A stretch of 64,000 bases of DNA from Ilex aquifolium (GCA_951799425.1 OX637393.1:34649244-34713243); one strand, 5' to 3'. Counted from the stretch's first letter, positions 38,501 to 49,202 are shown. The notes: a model not told the origin generated them from the sequence alone. Program-made: numbers and translations.

Positions 38501-39428
38501 AGCGTGTCAGGTTCACGGGTACTTGCCGCACTGCCCACCTGAACTCCTCACCCCAGTGGTCAGCCCTTGGCCCTTTCAACAGTGGGGGTTGGACATCTTA
38601 GGACCCCTACCAATAGGAGTTGGACAATGCAAATTCGTCGTGGTCGCAGTGGACTACTTCATCAAGTGGGCTAAAGCCAAACCCCTGGCGAAGATCACAG
38701 CACAGAAAGTCAAGAATTTCATTTGGAAGTCTATAATTTGCCGCTTCGGCGTCCCCAAAGCGGTGGTCTCCGACAACGGGAAGCAGTTTGACAATCCAAT
38801 GTTCACAAATTTCTGTAGCGGATTGGGAATCAAAAACTTCTTCTCGGCACCCGCCCACCCGCAGTCTAATGGGCAAGCCGAGGTGACCATCCGAACTATC
38901 AAACTGGCGCTGAAAACCAGGCTGGAGGCGTCTAAGTCCCAGTGGGTAGACCACCTCCCCACAGTGTTATGGGCATACCGAACAACTACTCGAACTGCGA
39001 CTGGAGAAACCCCTTTCAGCTTAGCATACGGGACGGAGACCATGGCTCCCGTTAAGATAGGCGTGTCTTCCGCAAGAACCGAACTCTTCAATCCATCACA
39101 GAACGAAAGGTCCCTGCTGGTCAACCTCGACCTCCTAGACGAGAAGAGAGACGAGGCCCTGCAACGAATCTCCTCCTACCAAAGAAGTACAGCAAGATAC
39201 TACAATAAGCGAGTAAAAAGGAGGGGCTTTAAACCAGGAGATCTAGTGTTAAAGAAATTGCTCCCGGCCAAGAAGGACCCAGCCCATGGCAAATTGGGAC
39301 CAAACTGGGAAGGACCATACGTGGTAAAAAGGATTGTCCGACCTGGAAACTACGAGCTGCAAACGGAGGAGGGCAGAGACCTACAGCACTCATGGAACGC
39401 AGACCACTTGAAGCGGTACTACCAATAG
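35514..39428 (+). pseudogene. Tat pol: protease, RT, RNase H, second RNase H, integrase
   Basis: Continues in the gag frame; stops at 35529 (TGA) and 35811 (TAG) fall in the protease part (VLVDNGSSADII carries the active Asp). From 35814 on it is fully open for 1204 codons. Numbered from the ATG at 35844: RT with YIDD at 343-346; RNase H (YFCSKADRYPKMEKL); second RNase H starting near D624 (WKLCVDRASN, with NNEAEYEAH and YSDSQLV following); integrase HHCC finger, then D917, D977 and E1013 (D35E spacing kept). The C-terminal part reads RGFKPGDLVLKK and LGPNWEGPYVV. Length and order fit Tat pol. The protease stops are the only visible defects. Confidence 0.92.
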
Positions 39429-39516
39429 AGTTTTTCGCAAGGAGTGGAGGGTTATTGTAAAGAGCAGACCTTATCAATGAAAGATACAAAAGTTTCCCAA
39501 AATGTTCGCTCTACAC

Positions 39517-39937
39517 AGTCTACAGACTTTTCAGTCTAAGAGCTCGTAAGCTCAGAATCTACAGACTTTTCAGTCTAAGAGCTCGTAAGCTCAAGAGCTC
39601 GTAAGCTCAGAATCTACAGGCTTTTCAGTCTAAGAGCTCGAAAGCTCAAGAGTTCGTAAGCTCAAAATCTACAGACTTTTCAGTCTAAGAGCTCGTAAGC
39701 TCAGAATCTACAGGCTTTTCAGTCTAAGAGCTCGTAAGCTCAAGAGCTCGTAAGCTCAGAATCTACAGGCTTTTTCAGTCTAAGAGCTCGTAAGCTCAGA
39801 ATCTACAGACTTTTCAGTCTAAAAGCTCGTAAGCTCAGAATTTACAGACTTTTCGGTCTAAGAGCTCGTAAGCTCAGAATCTACAGACTTTTTCAGTCTA
39901 AGAGCTCGTAAGCTCAGAATCTACGGACTTTTCAGCT
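39517..39937. repeat. Hairpin-forming tandem repeat array between pol and the antisense genes
   Basis: About ten units of about 39 bp. Each unit carries two perfect small dyads: AGACT-tttc-AGTCT and GAGCT-cgta-AGCTC. In several units the second dyad is doubled, giving a longer 57-bp form. A few copies carry single changes (aggct, ggtct, ttttt). The array sits between the end of pol (plus) and the end of antisense gene A (minus), where two transcripts would converge. Confidence 0.93.
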
Positions 39938-40102
39938 TGGCAGCCTCTCAGCCCAACACAGCCAGGATTTCTTGTACAAAGGACAATTACGTTTACGACG
40001 AAAGGAAAGTTCATTGCAGTAAAGACAAAAAGACATCACAAAAAGTCCACCGGGCACATACGCCAGGACAAAGAACAATCACTCAAATACATAGAAGAAA
40101 CA

Positions 40103-41217
40103 TCACAAGCCACCCCCAGCAACCCCTTTTAGCTTGCGATCACCCTTCTCCATCTGGATAATGACAGCTTGAAGACGAGAATTCTCCTCCCTCAACGCAT
40201 TCCTTTCAGACTCGACTTCATTAATCCTCCTCAAGAGGGCCTCCACCACAGCATCTTGAGAAGGAAGCGGCTGGGATTCTGAGCCGTTCCTTGGCCTCTT
40301 TCTGCTGGGAAGGGCATCGTCAAGGTCGGAGCAAGAAATGGGCTCATCAGACTCAGGCTTGGAGGTGTCAGTCTCAGGGAAGGAGGAAGGAGCGTATAGA
40401 ACCCGGCTCGAGCTTCCCCCTATGTTAAAGTCAGCCAGGTTTCAAGGGGTAAGGAGGTCGGAAAAATAGATCAGCACGGCCTTCTCCACTAGGCTAATCT
40501 CCAGCTCCTCGCGGGGGGTAAGGCTGGGCCGGCCTGCGACACAGACAGGGTGAGATCGGCATAAGGAAATATATATCGAATAGAAACAGGGAAAATTTTC
40601 ATATGCATACCTCGATCTCGAAAACTCCTCCAAGTACGGGGAACTCGGACACGATAGTTCTCCCTCTCCCAAGACTCCCACGAGTCCCCAGAGACAAAGA
40701 AGAAACGCCGAGTCCAGCCTTCGGGGGAGTCAGGGAGGCTAGGGATCAGGAGAGGCTGACGATATGGTCTCCAGGTGAAAGTACTAAAAATAGGGGGAAA
40801 ATCGAATGACAGCCCAAAGAAGTAAAGAAATTACCCCACAGTGGGGAAGTCGTCAAATCCTTGTAGACGCCAGAAAATGAAGAAGCTCACCAAAGCGGCC
40901 CAACCCTGTGGGGAAAGGCGAGAAGGGCATAACCCATAATAAGAAAGGACCCAGGCAAAGTCTTGGTGTATCGGAAAACGAAGGCCCATTTCGAAAGCGC
41001 CCTCAAAGAACGTGACTTCCTGACGAGAAGAAAGACTGCTGGGCTCATCCAGTGTGGGGGCCCTGATTGTTAGATTCTCTGGGAAGTCATATCGTTTGCC
41101 TATTTCCCCTACATCCGCAGCGCTAAGCAAAGTGGGAAGAAAAAACAAGGAATACCAGGACCCATCCAGGGCCTCTCGATCCCGTAGTTTGAATAGTGGA
41201 GAAGAAGAAGGAGCCAT
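40103..41217 (-). pseudogene. Antisense gene A in Tat: PF04195-like protein, two stops
   Basis: Exons complement 41217-40611 and 40533-40103. The intron is 40610-40534 (77 bp, GT..AG), splitting a codon after its first base. Starts MAPSSSPLFKL. The domain reads FFEGAFEMGLRFPIHQDFAW, then a CPSRLSPQGWAALVSFF stretch, and after the first stop SPEGWTRRFFFVSGDSW. The tail has a basic patch (SRKRPRNGSE) and a heptad-like coiled coil (EVESERNALREENSRLQAVI). In-frame stops: TAA 40831-40833 and TGA 40442-40444; the frame is otherwise kept to TGA 40103-40105. A TATA-like ctatttatt lies at about 41304-41296. Resembles the plant 'putative gypsy type transposon' family; function unknown. Confidence 0.72.
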
Positions 41218-41796
41218 GAATCGACAAAGACAGAAAGACTAGAGAGTAAGATGCAAAGGAACTACTATGAATAAAAGGAGTCTCAAGCATCGGGGAATAA
41301 ATAGACATGCAATGCAGCAACGAAATGACTCTTGGTTTACCGCAATCATGACAGCATTAATAATAACGGCGCAAGGTAGGTGGAAGTTCATTAACCGTTT
41401 CATGTACTTCGCAAAGGTGAACAGCCACACAGGACAGGGAAAAGTGGCGCCCAACCCAAGCAAAAGACACTCGAACCACAAAGCACAGGTCGCCACCAAA
41501 CAGTACAAAAGAATACCTCACCCCAAGCAGACCAAGGTCTCCTCGGAGTGAGGGGGGGGCAAGGGAATATAGCACAAGCAACCAACAAGAGCACCACAAA
41601 AAATTCTTCCATTACAAACGGGAAGTTCCATTACAAGAATGCGTCTACAAAAAAAAAAAAAAAAAAGGCTAGAAAATAAATCAGCTGTAAAAACCCGGGC
41701 ACTCAAGCCTGATCTGCAGGAGGAGTAGCGTCGGGAGCAGAAGTAACGTCGGGAGCACCACCACTTGAAGAAGCATCAAACCTTGGCTGAAATTGC
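41218..41796 (-). other. Spacer between antisense genes B and A
   Basis: Holds the presumed promoter of gene A and the 3' flank of gene B, with an A-run at 41649-41667. ORFs here are short and in frames with no family signal. Confidence 0.5.
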
Positions 41797-43069
41797 TCAA
41801 GGTCTAAGTCGAGGAATCAACTCCATCAGAGCACGACTGCTCAAGCTCACGTCCCAAAGCAGACCGGCCTCCGGGTCAGCAATAGAGGTCTGGGGGGCAC
41901 GAGCCGAGCTTGGACCAGCTGCAGCAATTAGAGAAGTGCATCGCCGAACCGGCCCTCCCACAGGGTCAACCATCACGGTACCCGTAATGGCCTCACTAGC
42001 GACCAACTCTGATATCGACCTCGGGGCCTCGAGTGTAGAGACAGGAACATCGGTTACAGAAGTAGGGGCCTCGGCCGCAACAACAGGATCCTCGGCGACA
42101 GGAACGGGGACCTCGCCAGAAGAACTACCTTCTCCCAACCTTGTCCTCTTTGTTGGGGGTCCTACGGCCCTATCCCGCCTCCTTTCATCCACGCGCTCCA
42201 TGATCATATGGCGCTGAGTCACCAGGTAGGAAGGAACTACACGAACAAGGTCAAAGATTTAGCAAGGGTTCGAGTAAAAGAACAAAAAATAAAAGACATC
42301 GATTACGCACGATCACCTGACGGCGAGGAAATCCTGGGGTACATCAACTCAATATAGGAAAAAAGAAGGCGAGCACGCGCTTGGTCGACCCGAGCCAACT
42401 CTGAAACAGTAAGGGGCGGGAGCTCTCCTGCAACAGGAACCAGTAATGCCGTTAGTACACGAGCACAAGCATCAACAAGCACAGAGGCAATAACTTACCT
42501 AGATTTCTGCGGCGCCCCCAGGCGGTAGGAACTCTGACAGACCCCGGAAATTGGGAACCAAACTCCCAGCCATCTCCGAAAACGAAGAAATATCTCCTTA
42601 TCCACCCATCAGGGCTCGGCGGGAGATCCCGGATGGGAATCTCTCCCCCTCGCCTAGGGACGAAGTGGTAGAACTCATAAACTTCCTCAGGGCGGAAAAA
42701 GTGAAGAAACTCCGTTAAATTAGCCCTGGCCTGGGGGAACAACCTTCCCCACGCCGCAGTGAAGGTCAGTAACACCGCCCAGCCAGATGGAAGGAGCATG
42801 GCGGGGCAGAAGCTGAAGAAATGAATGACGTCTCGTATCAGGCCAGGTAGGGGAAATCGAAGCCCTAATAAGAAGAGGGCCTCGAAGAAGCAAGCTTCAC
42901 CAATAACCGAGCTGTAGAACCTGCGCAAACCAGCAGGGCGCACGACAACACCAGGGGGAAAGTCGAAGCGCCTAGCTAAGAGCTGAACCTCGTCCTCGTA
43001 GATTTCGCTAGCCTCAACATTGCCAAAAACTCGCTCCATAACGTCAAATGGAGAGGAGGGAGTAGCCAT
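41797..43069 (-). CDS. Antisense gene B in Tat: intact three-exon PF04195-like gene
   Basis: Exons complement 43069-42499 (571 bp), 42427-42317 (111 bp) and 42236-41797 (440 bp); total 1122 bp, 373 codons plus TGA, with no stop or frameshift. Introns of 71 and 80 bp both have GT..AG ends (ctag|gtaag..ttgcag|gag and gtcag|gtgat..gtgtag|ttcc). Starts MATPSSPFDVMERVFGN. The domain reads FFEALFLLGLRFPLPGLIRD, a CPAMLLPSGWAVLLTF stretch, then SPDGWIRRYFFVFGDGWEF. After the first intron: LTVSELARVDQARARLLF. The third exon has a basic patch (PPTKRTRLGEG) and a low-complexity tail. Upstream are TATAAATAGG at 43193-43184 and a CACGTG at 43267-43272. It lies opposite in sense to the element. The family is widespread in Tat-like elements and of unknown role; a DNA- or chromatin-associated protein is a guess. 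Confidence 0.8.
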
Positions 43070-43183
43070 GAATACAAGAATCGAAGTGGGTTTCTTAGAA
43101 GTAACAGGGAAGAAGATGTGTGTTGCAGCAGAAAATAGAGGGATTCGTGTACGCTCGGTAAGGAGCAATCATTCCCCGGGAGG

Positions 43184-43272
43184 CCTATTTATAGACGCTA
43201 CAGGACATGCCTTGTCACTGTCACCGGAAGCAGTTAATGCACGTCCCTCGCCATTAATAAGGGGGACACGTG
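43184..43272 (-). promoter_or_regulatory. G-box and TATA promoter of antisense gene B
   Basis: CACGTG at 43267-43272 and TATAAATAGG at 43193-43184 on the minus strand, 74 bp apart; the TATA is about 115 bp before the ATG. Gene C has the same pair at nearly the same spacing. Confidence 0.6.
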
Positions 43273-43671
43273 GCATCGTGGGGGTCTCTTGGGCGCCACG
43301 ATGGAGGAATCACTAAACCCTCTGACGGCGCACGTTCTCGAACGAACGAAACCGTCGGACCTCCACTACAAGTAAAGCAACCGGAAAGGACTAAAATAGC
43401 CCTAAGGAGTTCAAGCGACCCAAGGGGGGAGCGCGAAGGTCAGCTCGAATCGGATAAGCTCGGCTACAAGAGAAAAGGCAAAAGTCAGCCTGGAGTGTCG
43501 GAGGCCATCAAAGAAGTCTATAGCGAAGCATTACAAGGCAACCATAAATCAGGAAAAACCATGAGAGTTTTCATTTCTGCATCTAAAGAAGTTACAATGG
43601 AGCATTACAAAAGAAACAACTTGAAAAACTACAAGGAAGATTATAGCAGAATGAAGGCCTCGCATGGGACC

Positions 43672-45846
43672 TCAAGGAACGACCTCTTCATCGCCACCTG
43701 CTTCCTCACCCGAAGCCCCGGCCGACGCACCTGGCTCCTCCACCACTGCCAGCCCGGGACCAGGCGCCTTCTCAGCACAAGGCGCCGCACCTTCATTAGG
43801 ATCTGGGGTCTCAGCCTCTTTCACCACCACTATCGCCTTTTTGAAGCCAAGCAGGGGTACGAAGGGATCCAAGTCAAGGTCGGGATAGGCCTCCTCCAGT
43901 TGGTCCTGAAGGTTCAGAAAACCATTCACAAAGGCAGAAGCGCCCTCCCTCTCAAGCTGTGAGACACGAGCCTGCAAGGATGCCAACTCGGAATCTTTAG
44001 CCGCCAAGTCGGCATCTTTGGCCCTGAGCTCCGAATCCTTGACTAACAGCTCGGCCTCCTTGGTTTTAAGCTTATCATCATTTGAGTCCATGATCTTGAC
44101 GAAGTCCTGAAGACGAGCATCCATCTCATCATTGATCCTCTTCAGCTCAGTAGCCTCCAAAGACAGAACTTTCACCTTCTCCTCGGCAACCTCCTTGGAC
44201 TCCTCAACCCTTGAGAGCTCCTCCTTGTAGTGAAAGTCCAACATCTTCACACAAGCGAGCGACTAAGAAGGAAAAAGGTCAGTCAGTACAAGTGGGACCT
44301 ATGAGAATCCTAGCAAAAAGAAATATTAGAGATCACTAAGGTTAGGAAATACCTCCGCCATGCCCCGGATAGCGCGGTTCACCTTCCTATCGAAAGGAAC
44401 TCGCATGGCCTCCCTGGGATCAGATGTGGAGATCAGCTCAGACAAGGCGGCAACGGCGACCTCAGGGTCACAAAGGAAGTCGTCCCCTTGCTCCTTGGAC
44501 GAAGAAGGAACAGTACCCACATTCCTGCCTCCTTGAGGGGCAGGGCGAGGAGGAGCTGTCGGGGCTTCTTATTTCGAAGCATCACCAGTTGGATATTTGC
44601 CCTGAGGTCCCTCAACGGAGAGGGGGGGGGGGGAGCCACATCCCCAGGGGGAGGAAATTCTACCTTCTCCTGCGTTGGAGGAACAGGTGGGAACTCAGAA
44701 ATCGATGCATCTTTGGGTAGCCGCTGCGAGCCCTTCACCAATTTCCTTTTCTTCCTCGACCTATCAATATCCAAGAACATCGCCATTATCAAGTCTTGAT
44801 TCATGGGGTCAGGAGTAGAGGACGACGCCAGAGCTGGAGCTTGTTCAACAGGAGGCCCGAGCTCGCAGAGGGCTAGATTCTCGTCGGTCACCAAGTCGAA
44901 GAATGATTGCAACCCCAAGACCTCGGCCCTAGCAACTCTAGCTGCCTCCTCGATCCCAAGGACAGGACGATAATCTGCAAACTAGAAGTTAAGTCAGTAA
45001 AAGAAGAACAGGAAAAGAAAAAGATGCAGTCAAATTAAAGGGCCTTACTTATGTTCCTTCGAGCTCCCCAAAACCTGGGAATAAGAGGGACGTCCCCTGG
45101 TTCCCCGAAAAGCTCCCAGGAGTCACCTCTAACAAAGAAAAACTTGGGTTTCCACCCTTTGTTGGAAGAAGGAAGCCTGGTGATCAAGTTCCTCGCTTTG
45201 ACCCTTTTTGCAAAGTAAAGGAAACCCGCGGAAGGGGAGGACTTAAGTTGAAAAAGAGAGGCAAATTCATTAATGGAAGGCTGAGAGTCGTTCCCACTCT
45301 TCAACCAATGAACGAGAAATCCGGTCAGGAGACCCCAGCCATTAGGGGAGAGCCGGGCAGGATAAATGTTATAAAAACCGAGGACGATCCGGATGAAAGG
45401 ATGAACGGGGACCACAGACCAGCACTGAAAGCGGATTCGTAAAAACAGACCAGGCCAGGGATAGAAGAATTACACCTCTCGTGTAGCTCAGGAGAGTGTA
45501 AGAGAACGGAGTCAGGAAAACGATACTCCCGCCTCAGTTCATCTAAATCCTCATCGCGGAGACAACTGGGAGTCGCTGCTGCACAACAAGCCAGGTCGGC
45601 TTGATCCCGACGAACTCTTTTCCTAGGAGTTGGGGGAGGAGCCGGTTTAGATTTCCTAGTCTTTGACGCAACAAAAGAAACAGGAGGAAGGGATGAAAGA
45701 GGACGAGCTTCTTCTATAAGGGCGAACCCAGACGCGGCCCTATCAACGGAACTACCACTCTGAGAACCTGAGGTACTTACCTCGACCTCCTCGCCTACTT
45801 GGTCCTCGGAATCCGATTCAGAGGAGGAAACGACCCGTTTCCCCAT
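43672..45846 (-). pseudogene. Antisense gene C in Tat: three-exon PF04195-like gene, broken
   Basis: Exons complement 45846-45049, 44974-44353 and 44262-43672; introns of 74 and 90 bp with GT..AG ends. Starts MGKRVVSSSESDSEDQ. The domain has LVCFYESAFSAGL, a one-base frameshift near 45410-45415, then HPFIRIVLGFYNIYPARLSP and LPSSNKGWKPKFFFVRGDSW. Exon 2 has a basic patch (RSRKKRKLVKG), then a 12-base C/G homopolymer (plus about 44622-44633) where the frame slips, and a TAA soon after. Exon 3 is a long open coiled coil (KEELSRVEESKEVAEEKVKV and heptads, with repeated KDSEL/KDADL) and an acidic end. Same first-intron position and phase as A and B. Confidence 0.7.
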
Positions 45847-46272
45847 CAAGGGTCCAGGCCGTAAGCTGGAGTGGAAGGAAGGCAAATGTAAAGCACAGTC
45901 CGTCAAAAATGGAGGTCTCAGACACCAACCTCGAAGGAAGGACACCCTAAGCGAAGTAGGATGGTCCACGAAACACGTGAGGGGGGAAAGGTCGTCGGAA
46001 TGATTCCTAAAGTAGCTAAACCTCCATATCAAGAAGCGAAACCCAAAACCCCACCAAGGAGGGTTGAAGGGATCCAGGTCGAGCAAGAATAAAGAAAGGA
46101 GGAAAGACGTACCTAGTTAAGGTGCTAGATGCAGAAAATAACCGGGAACGCAGAAACCCTAAGAATCGCCTGAGAGTCTGAAACAAAGCGCCTCGAGAGC
46201 CAATGGAGGAGAGGGAAACGCAAGGAGATTCAAAAAACGCAAAAGCGACACAGGCGAAGGGACTTTCCCCAC
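45847..46272 (-). other. Leader region of antisense gene C
   Basis: Lies between the TATA box and the ATG. An upstream reading frame runs through part of it but shows no family signal. Confidence 0.4.
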
Positions 46273-46363
46273 TTTTATACAAAGCATTCAATACCCTGAA
46301 AGGCGAGACGACAGGACGCGCCTTAGGAACCGTACCGTTGAGTTCACCCGATGGTGACACGTG
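46273..46363 (-). promoter_or_regulatory. G-box and TATA promoter of antisense gene C
   Basis: CACGTG at 46358-46363 and TATAAAA at 46279-46273 on the minus strand, about 79 bp apart. The ATG at 45846 is some 430 bp downstream, so the leader is long. A GTACGT donor near 46110 would allow an intron in it, but that is a guess. Confidence 0.5.
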
Positions 46364-46516
46364 TAAAAACCATCCCATCACAGCCGGCAAATACCGAAGC
46401 AGCCCAAACCGGCGCAAAGCCGCCTGACCACGCATCCCGCCACGTATGGAGGCTATGAAGAACTCAGAAAAGACATTTTTTATCCCCAGGTCAGAGAAGA
46501 CGTCATTCTCGTGACC

Positions 46517-46533
46517 AGGGGCTGGGGGGCAAC
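46517..46533 (+). other. Polypurine tract of the Tat element
   Basis: aggggctggggggcaac directly before the 3' LTR. Confidence 0.8.
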
Positions 46534-47288
46534 TGATGAGGATAGGTTTTTGGGCCTGGGCTGCCATTACAACCGAGCCCAAAAACATCCAGAAAATACT
46601 GAATGAGGACTCCGAAGCCCAAAAGGAAATGGACCCAACCGGCCCACATCGAAAGCAAGGGGTCTAAGAGATCGAGGAATCAACAGACCGGCCCTGATTC
46701 GATTCTCAGCCCATGACCCGAGTTAAGACTTGTTGTGCCACGTGCTCCAAGGACAAGGGGAACCGGCTCTGATTCCTCAGAGTTACTCCCTGCAAAAAAC
46801 AGAGAGAGGTGGTGCCGAACGAACCCAGGTGGTCGTGGGCACAGTACCGCCGGCGGACAGAGAGGCCTGCAGGGAAATGACGAACGGTCCCCACAAGATC
46901 AAGAAAAGGAAGAACAAGAGCAACAAACCCTAAGGAGGGATACCATATAAACAGAACAGTGGAAGCAAGGATCAAGAGAAAAAAACAGAGCCTTCTTCCT
47001 AGCCTTCTACCCTGTATTTCTGCCCTGAACCCTAGAACATTCGTAGAAGAAAGGAGCTATTACGGCCCTGCGCCTAGAATTTCCTTGTAATCAGTTGAAA
47101 TCAATACATACCAGTAAGGAGCAAGAGCCTCCATTACAGTGGACGTAGCCCAAGTCCTTCGGCTCGGGTGAACCACTTACATTGGTTGTCTGTCATCGCA
47201 TAACTTCAATTTACTTAAAACCCATTCCGTGAAACCCAACAGAGTCATACCGGCTTGGGCCTGGGAGATTAATTCCGAGGCATCATCA
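46534..47288 (+). repeat. 3' LTR of the Tat element (755 bp)
   Basis: Same length as the 5' LTR and about 13 substitutions apart by eye, no indel seen. TATA at 46946-46952. Confidence 0.95.
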
Positions 47289-47293
47289 CTTCC
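47289..47293. repeat. Right target-site duplication of the Tat element
   Basis: cttcc, identical to 33095-33099. Confidence 0.92.
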
Positions 47294-47342
47294 CAAAAAT
47301 AATTTTCAAATATTATTTTTTGAGATACAAACTAAACAAAGC
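47294..47342. mobile_element. MITE, right part, split by the Tat insertion
   Basis: Ends gatacaaactaaacaaagcc, the inverse of the start of the left part at 32737. Confidence 0.6.
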
Positions 47343-49187
47343 CAAAATCTTTCAATATTTAAATTGAGAATTGGGCATGTTCGAGAATATAAAGTGAGAT
47401 TAACTCAACAGAATACAAATTCTAACTCACTACGGGTGACAAATAGTGAAAATTAAATGAATCTAGTACCGTATAAATCATTATCCTTGTATTACCTTAT
47501 GTAAATTGAAAGTGTGTGTATATATATATATATTCGTTAATTAATGAAAGGGCACATGGACTGCTTGTGAATGCAACCAAAAAAAGGGTCATCACTCATC
47601 AAGTTATCATAAGAAAGAAACACCACAGCAAGCCAAACTCCCAAGAGAGAGACACAGAGAGAGAGAGGAAGGTCAAATTCAAGGGGCACCGCCCCACTGG
47701 TCTAAATGGGGAAATTGGTAAAGTGGGACCAACAGCCGGATACACCGGCAATTGCTCGCTGCTCTTCAGAGCTCGACCGGTTCAGCCGGTGGTATACATT
47801 CTTAGGCGCACCAAGACTTACCTTAAAAAAATAGAACAACCAATGAGATGGTGCCCACGTTCTTATCATTGTCAATCCCACTTGAGTTTATGCTGTATGT
47901 ATAGTAAACAATACGCTTTATCTTCTTATTACGTTTGATAAGTTTTATTAGTTATCTAATATAATCTTTTCCTTAAACAAACTGTGTAGTCAAAGATACA
48001 CAAAGGAAGCTAAGAAACAACACAGTTAACGCGGTAACACATATAATACTCAACAATTACATTTAATCACCATCTATCTAATAACAAAATTAGCACTTTT
48101 AATTTTATCTCTACATATTTTTTTCGCTCATTTTTATTACGTCATCCGTTTGTATCACAAATTGAATTATTTAATTTTTTAATACAATTTTTAATTCAGA
48201 TATTGTTCATATACGATAATGTACCTATAGTGTACACTTTAGATTTTATCCCCGCATATTTTTTCTGCTCATTTCTATCACAAGTTGAATTATTTAATTA
48301 CAAATTATGTAAGGAAAAAAAAAAAATTACTATTTAATATCATGGGATTAATTTTTTGAATGTTTTAATTTTATGTTGTATCGCATCTTAAAACACGGGT
48401 TATGACTAGTACTAAACATATGATAAAAACTTGCCTATAAACGTTATAAAAAAATCAATATGAATTTAAGGAACTTAACATGGCATAACATTGTACGACA
48501 CAGTGACAACCGAAGCAATATACCCCGAATATATAGGACATACACATCCCGGGTAAGATTGCTGACTATTCTCACAAAAGATAACAACCACAAAAAGGGG
48601 GAAAAAAAAGTATATACCCATCTTATTCCTATGCAATTCTACCATATCTTCTCTCAAATCCAAACTCCTCCTCCATCTTAAACTCTATGTTAATTACACC
48701 TTGCTCCCTCCAATTGTGAGTTTATGTTACTTTATACTAGAACTATTATACTTTCGACCATGATTTTTTATTTCGCATTGTCCCAATAATTAACTTTTAT
48801 TAGAAATTTGATGAAAAATTATTTTATTTTATCCCCTAATTATGTGATTTTATCAAAATTTTCTCAGACATCTTAACTTTTTTTATCCTAAAAAGAATAG
48901 ATATTTAAGTTTTAAGATATGTAAAACCAATTTAGGTAAATAAGAGGGAAACCTGAGAAATTCAATAGGTAACGAAACAAATTGATAAAAAAAAAATAAG
49001 CATGGTTTGTCCGACAAGTGTAATTAATTGAAAACTTTACACACCTTATACCCGTGATTAGCTGTTTGTCCTCTCCATTTTTCTCTCTCCTCGGATTCTC
49101 TCACTAGAAAAAAAGTCTCTGTATTCCAATCTGGCTGTCCTTTAGCGCGTTCACGCGGACTCTTTGTCCCCTTCTTTGTGGTCACCA
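47343..49187. other. Intergenic region upstream of the epimerase gene
   Basis: A 140-codon plus frame at 47516-47938 has no recognisable motif and biased composition; I do not call it a gene. At about 48090-48410 there is a repeat (with an internal partial duplication of a 'tttatc..gctcatttttat' block) whose inverted copy lies downstream of the gene at 51468-51780. The (GA)n stretch at about 47645-47670 is a simple repeat. Confidence 0.5.
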
Positions 49188-49202
49188 ACTATATATATAT
49201 AT
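49188..49202 (+). promoter_or_regulatory. TATA box of the GAE1-like gene
   Basis: An (AT)n TATA region about 340 bp before the start codon. A start of transcription near 49230 would give a roughly 310-nt, strongly pyrimidine-rich leader, as is common for housekeeping plant genes. Confidence 0.55.

Larger units (their letters stand above)
33100..47288 (+). mobile_element. Complete Tat-lineage Ty3/gypsy retrotransposon (14,189 bp)
   Basis: Two 755-bp LTRs, a primer site, gag-pol in one frame, a second archaeal-type RNase H after the first, a hairpin repeat array, three antisense genes, a polypurine tract, and a perfect 5-bp target duplication (cttcc). The second RNase H and the long 3' region are marks of the Tat lineage. 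By eye the LTRs differ at about 13 of 755 sites (12 transitions, 1 transversion), so the insertion is recent compared with the Athila copies here. Five stops in gag-pol make it non-autonomous now. Confidence 0.95.

Noticed and set aside
40782..40833. Short intron in gene A between 40831 and about 40782 instead of a stop
   Set aside because: GT..AG ends exist, but the intervening 51 bp reads through in frame and aligns with coding sequence of gene B, so a TAA mutation is simpler.
43270..43962. 230-codon plus-strand frame over the antisense gene region
   Set aside because: Crosses the gene B promoter and gene C exon 3 in antisense; it has no domain and is best explained as a shadow of the coiled-coil exon.
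47516..47938. 140-codon plus-strand frame between the Tat element and the GAE1-like gene
   Set aside because: No recognisable domain, starts in an (AT)n repeat, purine-rich low-complexity content, and no promoter or conservation evidence.
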